A stretch of DNA of 64,000 bases, taken from the NCBI RefSeq assembly GCF_009740285.1, contig NZ_CP046566.1, forward strand, positions 2,662,501 through 2,726,500, read 5' to 3'. Below the pieces are notes generated by a model, which was given only the letters and a program-made list of their open reading frames with translations, ran no database searches and was not told the DNA's origin. A program made the translations under genes and the position numbers. Below are positions 38,024 through 45,303 of the stretch, piece after piece. Position 1 is the stretch's first letter; each line of letters starts with the position of its first letter. The DNA comes from Phnomibacter ginsenosidimutans. GTDB taxonomy: Bacteria > Bacteroidota > Bacteroidia > Chitinophagales > Chitinophagaceae.

Positions 38024-38886
38024 TTAGCCTTGCTGAGGCAAATACTGCTTCATCTCTTCGTGGTATTCTTGTGCAATTTGTTGGGCGGCTTCGGCAAAGT
38101 CTTCTCCCGATGAAGCATAGATGACAGCACGGCTGGCATTCACCAGCAAGCCACATTCGTTGTGCATACCATACTTCGATACATCCCGCAAGCTACCGCC
38201 TTGTGCACCCACACCGGGCACCAGCAAAAATGCTGCGGTACTATGCTGCGCAAATGTTCAAACTCATGCGCCTGTGTGGCACCGGCTACAAACATCAGGT
38301 TGCCAGGTGTGCCCCAAGTGGACACCGTTTCCAGTACTTTTTCAAACAGCAATTCGCTGCGGTCGCCACTTACTACAGATGGCACCAACGGTAGTTCTTC
38401 TTTACTAGGGGCCAACTTCAATCGCTGAAAGTTTTCGCTGCCTTTGTTGCTGGTAAGGCCCAGCACAATGGTCCATTTGCCCTCATATTCCAGAAAAGGC
38501 CGTACACTGTCTTCGCCCATGTAAGGCGCCACGGTAATGGCATCTACATTCATGTGCTCAAAAAATGCCCGGGCATATTGGTGCGAAGTATTGCCAATAT
38601 CGCCCCGCTTAGCATCAGCGATAGTGAGGTGCGTTTTGGGAATGTACGCAAAAGTTTCCTGCATGATTTCCCAGCCACGGGCACCCATGGCTTCGTAAAA
38701 AGCGGTGTTGATTTTGTACGACACACAATGCGCCAAGGTAGCATCAATGATGGCTTTGTTGAAGTCGAGTACCGCATTGGGCTTGCCTTTGAGGTGAGCA
38801 GGCAGTTTGGTATCGTCGGTATCGAGGCCTACGCAGAGAAAGGTTTGCTTCGTAAAAATCTGTTCTACCAATTGCTGTCTGGTCAT
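38024..38886 (-). pseudogene. pyrF: Orotidine 5'-phosphate decarboxylase, frameshifted
   Basis: Last step of UMP synthesis. The first frame (ATG 38886, MTRQQLVEQIFTKQTFLCVG) includes the catalytic region LTIADAKRGDIGNTSHQYA typical of the long (~270-residue) class; a TTG six codons upstream is the only alternative start. After RSIVPQHF the frame is lost; the next frame reads [16 protein letters not shown], the phosphate-binding loop, and ends YLPQQG. One T is missing from a T5 run (A5 at 38226-38230 on the + strand): six T gives [11 protein letters not shown]. Since loss of PyrF would make the cell pyrimidine-dependent, a sequencing indel is more likely than a true mutation. Confidence 0.9.
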
Positions 38887-38942
38887 GCGGAAAAATTTCG
38901 GCAAATGTAAAGTGCAGCCTCATAGTGTCGCTGCAGAAAAAA

Positions 38943-39566
38943 TCAGGATGACAGCGACTGCAGCATGAGTTTGCCTACAGCACGGTCGGCTTCGTTGGCC
39001 GATTGCAACAGGCTTTCGGCAATGCGTTTTTGGGTTGCCGCATCTTTATTCTGGCTGAGTTTGAATATGTGCTGCAGTTCTGTCACTTCTATTTCAAAAC
39101 CCACAATGGCTTTTACATTTGTTTGCACATATTCATCCGTCATGTGCCGCATTTGTGCCGGCGAATTTGGGTCTTGCTCAAAATGAGCCGTCAGCTCGTT
39201 GAGCATTTGCAACAACCATTCGTCCGTTTGCCATTGCAAATAACCCTTGGCATGCACGGCAGTATAGTTCCAGGTGCTGGCGGTATTGGGCTGCGGATAC
39301 AGGCTGGCACTTACATAACTGTGCGGACCGGTAAACACCGCCGTTACTTGCGGATGCGCCGCCCAACTGAGGTGATGATCGGTTTTGCGTTGTATGTGGC
39401 CTTGTAAATACAGTTGTTCATTACGCACTGCTATCAACACGGGAATATGACTGATGGCCGGCCAGCCATCTTGCCCCTGCCCCACAATCGTTACAAACGG
39501 ATGGGCATGCATAAAGCGAAGCACTGCTGCTTCGCTTTGCACCCTGAAATAGGAAGGACTATACAT
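38943..39566 (-). CDS. PaiB-like FMN-binding protein
   Basis: 207 residues, split beta-barrel flavin-binding fold. Family markers: N-terminal MYSPSYFRVQSEAAVLRFMH, ISHIPVLIAVRNEQLYLQGH, VTAVFTGPHSYVSASLY and STWNYTAVHAKGYLQ. Bacillus PaiB was described as a negative regulator of sporulation and protease genes, but biochemical function in Bacteroidota is unknown; a flavin- or haem-binding redox role is possible. Its start lies 6 bp after the Mrp stop, so the two are probably co-transcribed. Confidence 0.88.
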   Translation of the reverse strand: MYSPSYFRVQSEAAVLRFMHAHPFVTIVGQGQDGWPAISHIPVLIAVRNEQLYLQGHIQRKTDHHLSWAAHPQVTAVFTGPHSYVSASLYPQPNTASTWNYTAVHAKGYLQWQTDEWLLQMLNELTAHFEQDPNSPAQMRHMTDEYVQTNVKAIVGFEIEVTELQHIFKLSQNKDAATQKRIAESLLQSANEADRAVGKLMLQSLSS

Positions 39567-39572
39567 GATTGT

Positions 39573-40670
39573 TTACTCCACCATTTGTACCACGGCGGTT
39601 GGCGCCATGTTGGCATTGCGCATGGCGATGTTTCGCACCGCTTTGCTGGCAAATTCCATAAAGGCCTGTTTGCTGATTTCGTCGTTGCCCACCAGTGCCG
39701 GTACACCAGCATCGCCGCCTTCGCGGATGCTTTGTACCAACGGAATATGACCGAGGAAAGGCAGTTCGTATTCTTCGGCGAGGTTCTTGCCGCCTTCTTT
39801 GCCAAAGAGATAGTATTTGTTGTTGGGCAGTTCGGCAGGTGTAAACCAGGCCATGTTTTCTACCAAACCAATAATGGGCACTTTAATTTGCGCCTGACCA
39901 AACATGGCAATGCCTTTTTTGGCATCGGCCAGTGCAACGGCCTGCGGCGTGGTTACCACTACCACACCGGTTACAGGTACGGTTTGTACCATAGTGAGGT
40001 GGATATCCCCGGTGCCGGGTGGCATATCAATAACGAGGTAATCGAGTTCGCCCCACTCCACATCGGTGATGAATTGGCGGATGGCGCTGCTGGCCATGGG
40101 GCCACGCCAAACCACGGCATTCTTATCATCTACCAGCAAGCCAATGCTCATGAGTTTGATGCCAAACTTTTCCAGCGGTACAATCACCGCTTTGCCATTG
40201 CCGGCGTCTTTCATGAGGGGGCGTTCGCCACGTACACCAAACATAATGGGTACAGACGGGCCGTAAATATCGGCATCCATGAGGCCCACTTTGGCGCCAC
40301 CGGCAGCCAGTGCCAGCGCCAGATTGGCCGATACGGTGCTCTTACCAACACCACCCTTGCCACTCACCACAGCAATGATATTCTTCACGCCCGGCAGTTG
40401 GTTTTGGCCATCGCCACGGGCAGTGGTTGTGTTCGAAGTGAAGTTTACTTTCACATTGGCTTCCTTATTTACCAGAAATTTTACCGCATTGGTACTGGCG
40501 GTAGCCATCATATCTTTCATGGGGCAGGCAGGCGTTGTGAGCACAATCGTAAACGATACGTTGTTGCCATCAATCACTATGTCTTTTACCATGTTCAACG
40601 TCACCAGATCTTTGCCCAAATCGGGCTCTTGTACGTTGCTCAGCGCCTTCAAAATATCCTGCTCAGTCAT
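39573..40670 (-). CDS. mrp: Mrp/NBP35 family Fe-S cluster carrier ATPase
   Basis: 365 residues. N-terminal MIP18/DUF59 domain (1-~85, with VQEPDLGKDLVTLNMV and TTPACPMKDMM), followed by the deviant Walker A loop VVSGKGGVGKSTVSANLA, switch DADIYGPSVPIMFGV and DMPPGTGDIHLT. It binds and hands over Fe-S clusters to apoproteins. The C-terminal CxxC seen in many Mrp proteins is not visible; the equivalent segment reads MAWFTPAELPNNKYYLFG, as in other Bacteroidota. Divergent from the small secreted-protein gene at 40787 with 116 bp between, so promoters for both must lie there. Confidence 0.93.
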   Translation of the reverse strand: MTEQDILKALSNVQEPDLGKDLVTLNMVKDIVIDGNNVSFTIVLTTPACPMKDMMATASTNAVKFLVNKEANVKVNFTSNTTTARGDGQNQLPGVKNIIAVVSGKGGVGKSTVSANLALALAAGGAKVGLMDADIYGPSVPIMFGVRGERPLMKDAGNGKAVIVPLEKFGIKLMSIGLLVDDKNAVVWRGPMASSAIRQFITDVEWGELDYLVIDMPPGTGDIHLTMVQTVPVTGVVVVTTPQAVALADAKKGIAMFGQAQIKVPIIGLVENMAWFTPAELPNNKYYLFGKEGGKNLAEEYELPFLGHIPLVQSIREGGDAGVPALVGNDEISKQAFMEFASKAVRNIAMRNANMAPTAVVQMVE

Positions 40671-40786
40671 TCTCCAAGTTTTTGTTAAAGCAAAATTGAT
40701 GGCGCAAATTTAAACCTGCACCGGTTTACTTTGTTGAAGAACCTTGTTACCAATTCAGGTATTTTCGCTTCATCCGAAATGCATTC

Positions 40787-41434
40787 ATGAAGAGATTTTT
40801 TACATACACGTTTGTTTGCCTGCTGGTGCTAAGTGCTCCGGCCAAGTTATTCGCCCAGCAACAGCAAGTTGAAGACAGTGTGGTGCAACTGTACGGTGTG
40901 GTAATGACCGCCGACAGCCTGCGTGGCCTCGATGGCGTAAGTGTTTCGGTAAAAGGCAAGGGCCGCGGTACCATTACCAATTTTCAGGGTGTATTCAGCA
41001 TTGCCGTGCTTAAAGGCGATGTAATTGAGTTCAGCTTTATTGGTTTTAAATCAAAGCAGGTCAACATTCCGAAAAACCTGCAGGGTTCTGAGTACAGCAT
41101 CATTCAGCTGCTCACCAGCGATACCAACTACTTACCCGGCACGGTCATTCGGGCAAGGCCTACCCGCCCCCAGTTTGAACGTGATTTTGTAAATACAGAC
41201 ATACCTGCTGATGAATACGAAGTAGCCCGCCAAAACCTGGAAGAGCAAAAACGGGCTGCCCTGATGGCCAGCCTGCCCAATGATGGCCGCGAAGCCATCA
41301 ACTATACCTTGCGCCAGCGGGCCAATGCCTCTTACTATACGGGGCAGCTACCACCGCAAAACATTTTCAACCCCTTTGCGTGGAACCAATTCATCAAAGC
41401 CTGGAAGCGGGGCGATTTTAAAAAGAAGAAATAA
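40787..41434 (+). CDS. Secreted carboxypeptidase-regulatory-like domain protein
   Basis: 215 residues with signal peptide 1-23 (MKRFFTYTFVCLLVLSAPAK then LFAQ). Residues ~33-110 form a CarboxypepD_reg-like beta-sandwich (VVMTADSLRGLDGVSVSVKG, GVFSIAVLKGDVIEFSFIGF), the same module seen at the N-termini of the SusC proteins. The rest is charged and ends in a Lys-rich tail (RGDFKKKK) with no recognisable barrel. Bacteroidota often carry such stand-alone proteins; function unknown, periplasmic or outer-membrane associated. Followed by a strong terminator, so monocistronic. Confidence 0.8.
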   Translation: MKRFFTYTFVCLLVLSAPAKLFAQQQQVEDSVVQLYGVVMTADSLRGLDGVSVSVKGKGRGTITNFQGVFSIAVLKGDVIEFSFIGFKSKQVNIPKNLQGSEYSIIQLLTSDTNYLPGTVIRARPTRPQFERDFVNTDIPADEYEVARQNLEEQKRAALMASLPNDGREAINYTLRQRANASYYTGQLPPQNIFNPFAWNQFIKAWKRGDFKKKK

Positions 41435-41453
41435 CGGAGATTTAGTACAACAT

Positions 41454-41484
41454 AGCCATGCAGCCAACTGCGTGGCTTTTTTTT
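41454..41484 (+). terminator. Intrinsic terminator after the secreted CarboxypepD-like protein gene
   Basis: Stem AGCCATGCAG / CTGCGTGGCT with one mismatch and loop CCAA, followed by eight T, 20 bp beyond the stop codon. Confidence 0.88.
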
Positions 41485-41582
41485 GTAAAAGCAAGGCTTG
41501 CTTACATTGCATATAATGTCTGGATGTATTTGCTTGCACTTACCATATCAACACTAATTCCTAAATACTAATTCCTCACTCA

Positions 41583-42842
41583 TCATTCCCCCAAATCCTG
41601 CACCAGTCTTTTGCGCAGCATGTTCAACGCAAAAGTGGCCGTGAGTTCAATATTGCGGCGGCGGTCGAAGCGGAACTGCATCAGCTGGGTATCTACCCCG
41701 TTGGGGCCTGCCACGGCCATCCACACAGTGCCAACCGGTTTATCGGGCGTAGCACCACCGGGGCCCATGATGCCGCTGACGGCAATCGCATAATCAGCTT
41801 CTGTATTTTGGAGAGCTCCTAGTGCCATCTCAGTTACCACTGCTTCGCTTACGGCACCTTGTTTTTTCAACGTATCCGGTTTTACACCCAGCAATTGTTG
41901 CTTGAGGTAGTAACTATAGCTCACTATACTTCCCGCATAATAATCAGAAGAACCAGCATGGCTGGTAATGAGGTGCGAAATATAGCCCCCAGTGCAACTT
42001 TCTGCCGTTACCAGCACTTTGGTATGCGCTTTCAGCAGGCGGGCACAAACCAGTTCCAGCGGCTCATCGCGGTCGGTTACCATGTATTCTTTTACCAACG
42101 ATTGCAATTGTGTAAACTGCTCATCGAGGGCTTTTTCCAAGATCATTTTTTCGGGGCCGGTGGCGGTAAGGCGCAGCCGCACCATGCCATAGTTGGGCAG
42201 GTAGGCCAGTTTGATGTTGGCGGGCAGGGTTGCTTCCCAATCAGCTATCAAATCGGCCAGAAAGCTTTCGCCAATGCCCGCCGTGAGCAAAGTGCGGTGC
42301 AATACGGCAGGCAGTTGCATGTGCTGAGCCAACCGGGGCAGCACATCGCTGGTCATCATGCCCTTCATTTCGTGGGGTACACCGGGCATGCTCACAAATA
42401 CAACGCCGTTTTGCTCAAACCACATGCCAGGTGCTGTGCCACGGGCATTTTGCAACACCGTGCAACTGGCCGGCACTTCTGCCTGCTTGATGTTGCGTTC
42501 GGTAAGCGGCCGGTTGAGCTTGGTAAAAATGGTTTGGATGTTTTGGAGAGCAGCGTCATTCATCACCAACGATGTACCGAAGTATTTGCAGAGCACAGGT
42601 TTGGTAATATCATCGGCAGTGGGGCCAAGGCCACCGGTAATGAGCACGATGGATGAAGATGCAGCGGCTTTGTTCAATGCATCTACAATGTCGGCGGCAT
42701 TGTCGCCCACACTGATGCGTTGCTTTACCAAAATGCCGGCTTCGTTCAGTTGTTGTGCCATCCAGGCACTGTTGGTATCTACCACCTGGCCTATGAGCAG
42801 CTCATCGCCTATGGTAATGATGGTAGCAAAAACGGTTGTCAT
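41583..42842 (-). CDS. cinA: CinA-family nicotinamide-nucleotide amidohydrolase
   Basis: 419 residues from the ATG at 42842 (MTTVFATIITIGDELLIGQV); upstream codons of the frame are not typical. N-terminal COG1058/MoCF domain (1-~170: SVGDNAADIVDALN, LITGGLGPTADDITK) acts on ADP-ribose/nucleotides; C-terminal PncC amidohydrolase domain (~255-419: VTAESCTGGYISHLITSHAG, AVSGIMGPGGATPDKPVG) deamidates nicotinamide mononucleotide, recycling NAD. In some bacteria CinA is linked to competence, but nothing here shows that. The gene receives transcription from a 1.6-kb region with four tandem terminators. Confidence 0.93.
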   Translation of the reverse strand: MTTVFATIITIGDELLIGQVVDTNSAWMAQQLNEAGILVKQRISVGDNAADIVDALNKAAASSSIVLITGGLGPTADDITKPVLCKYFGTSLVMNDAALQNIQTIFTKLNRPLTERNIKQAEVPASCTVLQNARGTAPGMWFEQNGVVFVSMPGVPHEMKGMMTSDVLPRLAQHMQLPAVLHRTLLTAGIGESFLADLIADWEATLPANIKLAYLPNYGMVRLRLTATGPEKMILEKALDEQFTQLQSLVKEYMVTDRDEPLELVCARLLKAHTKVLVTAESCTGGYISHLITSHAGSSDYYAGSIVSYSYYLKQQLLGVKPDTLKKQGAVSEAVVTEMALGALQNTEADYAIAVSGIMGPGGATPDKPVGTVWMAVAGPNGVDTQLMQFRFDRRRNIELTATFALNMLRKRLVQDLGE

Positions 42843-42936
42843 GTGTATGAAATAAAACTTGAAAAGGAAAGGGCGGGCAAGATAGCTCATTTGCCAGCTA
42901 CCAAAGTGCTTCGTTGAGGGTAAATGACCGAATGCA

Positions 42937-42972
42937 AAAAGGCCAGCACACTGTAAAATGTGCTGGCCTTTT
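42937..42972 (-). terminator. Array terminator T1, upstream of cinA
   Basis: Perfect 14-bp stem AAAAGGCCAGCACA / TGTGCTGGCCTTTT around an 8-nt loop. T-tails on both strands make it bidirectional. On the minus strand AGGGTTTA precedes it by 8 nt. It lies ~95 bp ahead of the cinA start. Confidence 0.85.
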
Positions 42973-43416
42973 CTGAAGCTAAACCCTAAGATGTCTGAAG
43001 CATTAGACCCCTAAGCTGATTCTGAATGTAACCCCTAAACCTAAGAACAGGAAAGTAAGTGTCAAACGCAGTCGTGTGCTTTGCCCGCCTCTCGTATTTG
43101 TTACTGCATCCTTACCAGCTTTGTTCCAGCCCGGCCGGTAAGGAAGTAGTTGTTCATTTTTCCAGCCAATGAACAACTGCTGTACAAAAAGTAGTTCCAC
43201 CGAGCAAGTATGTTGAATTTCACCCCAACCCCCTATTGCTGCTCTTGCGGCTTGCTGATTGCTTGTAGTAACCAAAGAAACGATCAAAGAACACGATTGC
43301 TTTTGCCATACAAAGATGCGACAGCTTATTGGCCGGCTAAATAGTGCAACATGGGTAAACATTGTCGTTGTTGTACCGACAAGCAGCGCATCTGTAGTAC
43401 TTGCACTGTAGTGGGC

Positions 43417-43448
43417 AAAAAAAATCCCCGGCCCTGAAAGACCGGGGA
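43417..43448 (-). terminator. Array terminator T2
   Basis: Stem TCCCCGG / CCGGGGA with a 10-nt loop, followed on the minus strand by eight T (43417-43424). GGGGTTTA precedes it in transcription (43459-43466). Confidence 0.8.
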
Positions 43449-43816
43449 ACACCCTGAATAAACCCCGAGTAAAAAAGTTGATGGTTGGTGTAAGTAAATG
43501 CTCTGTTGAAGGAAGAATAAACGAAGCCGGCGTCCAGCTACAAATCACCGGTTACCCTCACTTGCGCAGCAACCAACGTCCAGCACATCAGTTCCTGCAT
43601 CTTGTTTGCCTCCTGTCCAATATTCTTCTAAGTTTCGGATCAAAAGAAAACCGTTGTTCGTCACAAGATGGTGTAGGCATCCCCTTTTATTCTTCCATCA
43701 AAGAGCACAATCATTATTGCAGCATAAAGGTCTTACTGCTATGTAAGAAAAATTATAGAAGGAGATGGAATTGCAGTGTCGTAATTACTGCTACAGCTAC
43801 GTAACAAAGTATATAT

Positions 43817-43847
43817 AAAAAAAGAGCCCTCCTGAGAACAGGAGGGC
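43817..43847 (-). terminator. Array terminator T3
   Basis: Stem GCCCTCC / GGAGGGC with loop TGAGAACA, followed on the minus strand by a T-run of seven within a T/A-rich tract. Shares the 12-mer CCTGAGAACAGG with T4. AGGGTTTA precedes it at 43862-43869. Confidence 0.82.
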
Positions 43848-44054
43848 GTGTTTAATACCCTTAAACCCTTGGAAAGAAAATCTTTATAACGAAGCAGGCA
43901 TTGCAGCGCTGCGGTTAAGTCTTTTTGTTTGGTTTTCACCGGTCAACTGTTGGTGATTGTTTCCCTCTGTTGACAATCCAAAGAGAACATTTTTCACTTC
44001 CGCCAGAAATAGAACATTCTCAAATTCATGTGTAGTTTTTCAGCAAGCAACACC

Positions 44055-44072
44055 TGTAGTACAACTACTACA
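44055..44072. promoter_or_regulatory. Inverted repeat TGTAG-N8-CTACA (unit 3)
   Basis: TGTAGTA and TACTACA are exact reverse complements around CAAC. It is just upstream, in leftward sense, of the unit ending at T3 and just beyond T4, so it sits where that unit's promoter should be. The same half-sites with the same 8-bp spacing occur at 44297-44314. Confidence 0.5.
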
Positions 44073-44103
44073 AACAGGGGAAATAGCAACCTCATATACC
44101 AAC

Positions 44104-44130
44104 AAAAAAATCCCCCTGAGAACAGGGGGA
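44104..44130 (-). terminator. Array terminator T4
   Basis: Stem TCCCCC / GGGGGA with the same TGAGAACA loop as T3, followed on the minus strand by seven T. AGGGTTTA precedes it at 44145-44152. Confidence 0.82.
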
Positions 44131-44296
44131 AGATTATAATACCCTAAACCCTAGAAAAAATCCGAACCTGAAAGTCATTAGAAACCAAAGTGTCCAGCTC
44201 GTTTCTCAATGACGACAGTACAAAGAGAAGCTTATATCGCTGATAGGCCAATAGCAATTTGAACGATAACCAAGTGGTTGTTCACTACAGCCAACT

Positions 44297-44314
44297 TGTA
44301 GCGCATTTACTACA
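44297..44314. promoter_or_regulatory. Inverted repeat TGTAG-N8-CTACA (unit 4)
   Basis: Half-sites TGTAG (44297-44301) and CTACA (44310-44314) with the same geometry as the copy at 44055-44072, placed at the upstream end of the unit that ends at T4. A likely shared operator; the orphan NarL-type regulator encoded next door is an obvious but unproven candidate. Confidence 0.5.
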
Positions 44315-44369
44315 TGCAATATTTTTTGTATATAAAAAAATGTTTCTTCAATGTAACCGCCTGTACGCA

Positions 44370-44400
44370 CAAAAAAAGCGGGACTCTTTCGAATCCCGCT
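44370..44400 (-). terminator. Intrinsic terminator after the orphan response regulator gene
   Basis: Stem AGCGGGA / TCCCGCT with a 10-nt loop at 44377-44400, followed on the minus strand by a T-run. 21 bp beyond the stop codon. Unlike the four array terminators, it has no AGGGTTTA element in front. Confidence 0.85.
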
Positions 44401-44421
44401 CCTGGTAAGGTTTTCAGTATA

Positions 44422-45051
44422 TTAAATGAGCTTTTGCTCAACTGCATACAACGTTAAATCGGCATTGGTTTTCATGTTCATTTTTACCAATATACGTGCC
44501 CGGTAAGTACTGATGGTGGTTACGCCCAGGTTCATGGCTTGAGCAATATCCGATACCGATTTACCCATGGCTAATAATTTGAATACTTCATATTCACGGT
44601 CGCTCAGGTATTCGTGCAAAGGCTTGTCGGCTTCTGTATCAAACACAGATGCCAGCTTTTCTGCCAGCAATGGTGTAATGTATTTTTTGCCCAGCAATAC
44701 GGTACGAATCGCTTTTACCAATTCATCAGGCGCACTGTCTTTGGTAAGATAGCCCGATGCACCGGCTTTTAATGCACGGATGCCATATTGATCGGCAGGA
44801 TATACACTAAGGATAACGACTGGCAGCTTGGGGAACATCTGACGGATTTGTGTCAATGCATCTAAACCACTGCGGCCGGGCATGGAAATATCGGTGAGTA
44901 CCACATCCCATTCGTCTTTCATTACATGCTTTATCAAATCTTCGGCATCGCCCACTTCTTCTACATGAGCTGTCGGGTATTCTTCTTTCAGAATTTCCTT
45001 AATACCTCTCCGAACAATATTGTGATCGTCTGCAATAATGATCCTTAACAT
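44422..45051 (-). CDS. NarL/FixJ-type response regulator (orphan)
   Basis: 209 residues. Receiver domain 1-~120 (IIIADDHNIVRRGIKEIL, phospho-acceptor in VVLTDISMPGRSG, VVILSVYPADQYGIRAL, Lys in YLTKDSAPDEL), linker, and LuxR-type helix-turn-helix ~145-209 (LSDREYEVFKLLAMGKSVSD, LGVTTISTYRARILVKM). No histidine kinase is adjacent, so the partner must be encoded elsewhere, possibly the TPR kinase type seen at 53.3 kb. Followed by a terminator and then by the small-transcript array, which it could control (inference). A TAGGTTTG -7 box lies upstream. Confidence 0.93.
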   Translation of the reverse strand: MLRIIIADDHNIVRRGIKEILKEEYPTAHVEEVGDAEDLIKHVMKDEWDVVLTDISMPGRSGLDALTQIRQMFPKLPVVILSVYPADQYGIRALKAGASGYLTKDSAPDELVKAIRTVLLGKKYITPLLAEKLASVFDTEADKPLHEYLSDREYEVFKLLAMGKSVSDIAQAMNLGVTTISTYRARILVKMNMKTNADLTLYAVEQKLI

Positions 45052-45075
45052 AGCATAAATTTAGGGTAACCCCCA

Positions 45076-45083
45076 CAAACCTA
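45076..45083 (-). promoter_or_regulatory. Candidate -7 element for the orphan response regulator
   Basis: On the minus strand TAGGTTTG fits the Bacteroidota TAnnTTTG consensus exactly, about 25 nt before the ATG at 45051. No good TTG box was seen at the usual 19-21 nt spacing. The box overlaps a CTGTAG hexamer that resembles the half-site of the neighbouring array repeats. Confidence 0.4.
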
Positions 45084-45303
45084 CAGCACTATACAACATG
45101 AATCTGAATAAATAGCTGGTTTAGGATGTGTGCGGTTGATGCGAAAGTAGTTGTTCATTCATCATACTGCACATTTTCATCATATAAATAATGCCGTTAC
45201 TGACAAGAAATAGACATTTCAAGCAAGAGCTTGCTGGTATTTATTGGTCAGCATTCATACAGCCTTCTGTATCAGTACATTTACAACCTCAGTAACCATC
45301 GCC

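Larger units (their letters stand above)
42843..44421 (-). ncRNA. Candidate array of four small leftward transcription units
   Basis: No convincing coding frame on either strand over 1.58 kb. Four intrinsic terminators face left (42937-42972, 43425-43448, 43826-43847, 44111-44130), and a fifth (44377-44400) belongs to the orphan response regulator gene. Just before each of the four stems, in transcription order, lies AGGGTTTA or a one-base variant (+ strand TAAACCCT at 42980, 43862, 44145; TAAACCCC at 43459). The bodies are ~225-460 nt and not alike. Units between terminators suggest separate small RNAs or tiny-peptide mRNAs, each with its own promoter; the promoters themselves could not be pinned down. 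Transcription is inferred. Confidence 0.45.

Noticed and set aside
39414-40688. 424-codon open frame on the + strand
   Set aside because: Antisense to the Mrp ATPase and PaiB-like genes, both of which show intact motifs; His/Gly-rich product typical of a shadow frame.
43003-43548. 181-codon frame on the - strand in the array region
   Set aside because: It runs straight through terminator T2 and the GGGGTTTA element, has low-complexity content and no domain; better explained as chance openness in non-coding DNA.
42980-44152. CCCTAAA-like units resembling telomeric repeats
   Set aside because: They are dispersed single copies each tied to a terminator, not a tandem array, in what is clearly bacterial DNA.
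44377-44400. TTCGAATCCCGCT resembling a tRNA T-arm/acceptor end
   Set aside because: It is the loop and 3' arm of the response-regulator terminator; no cloverleaf can be built around it.
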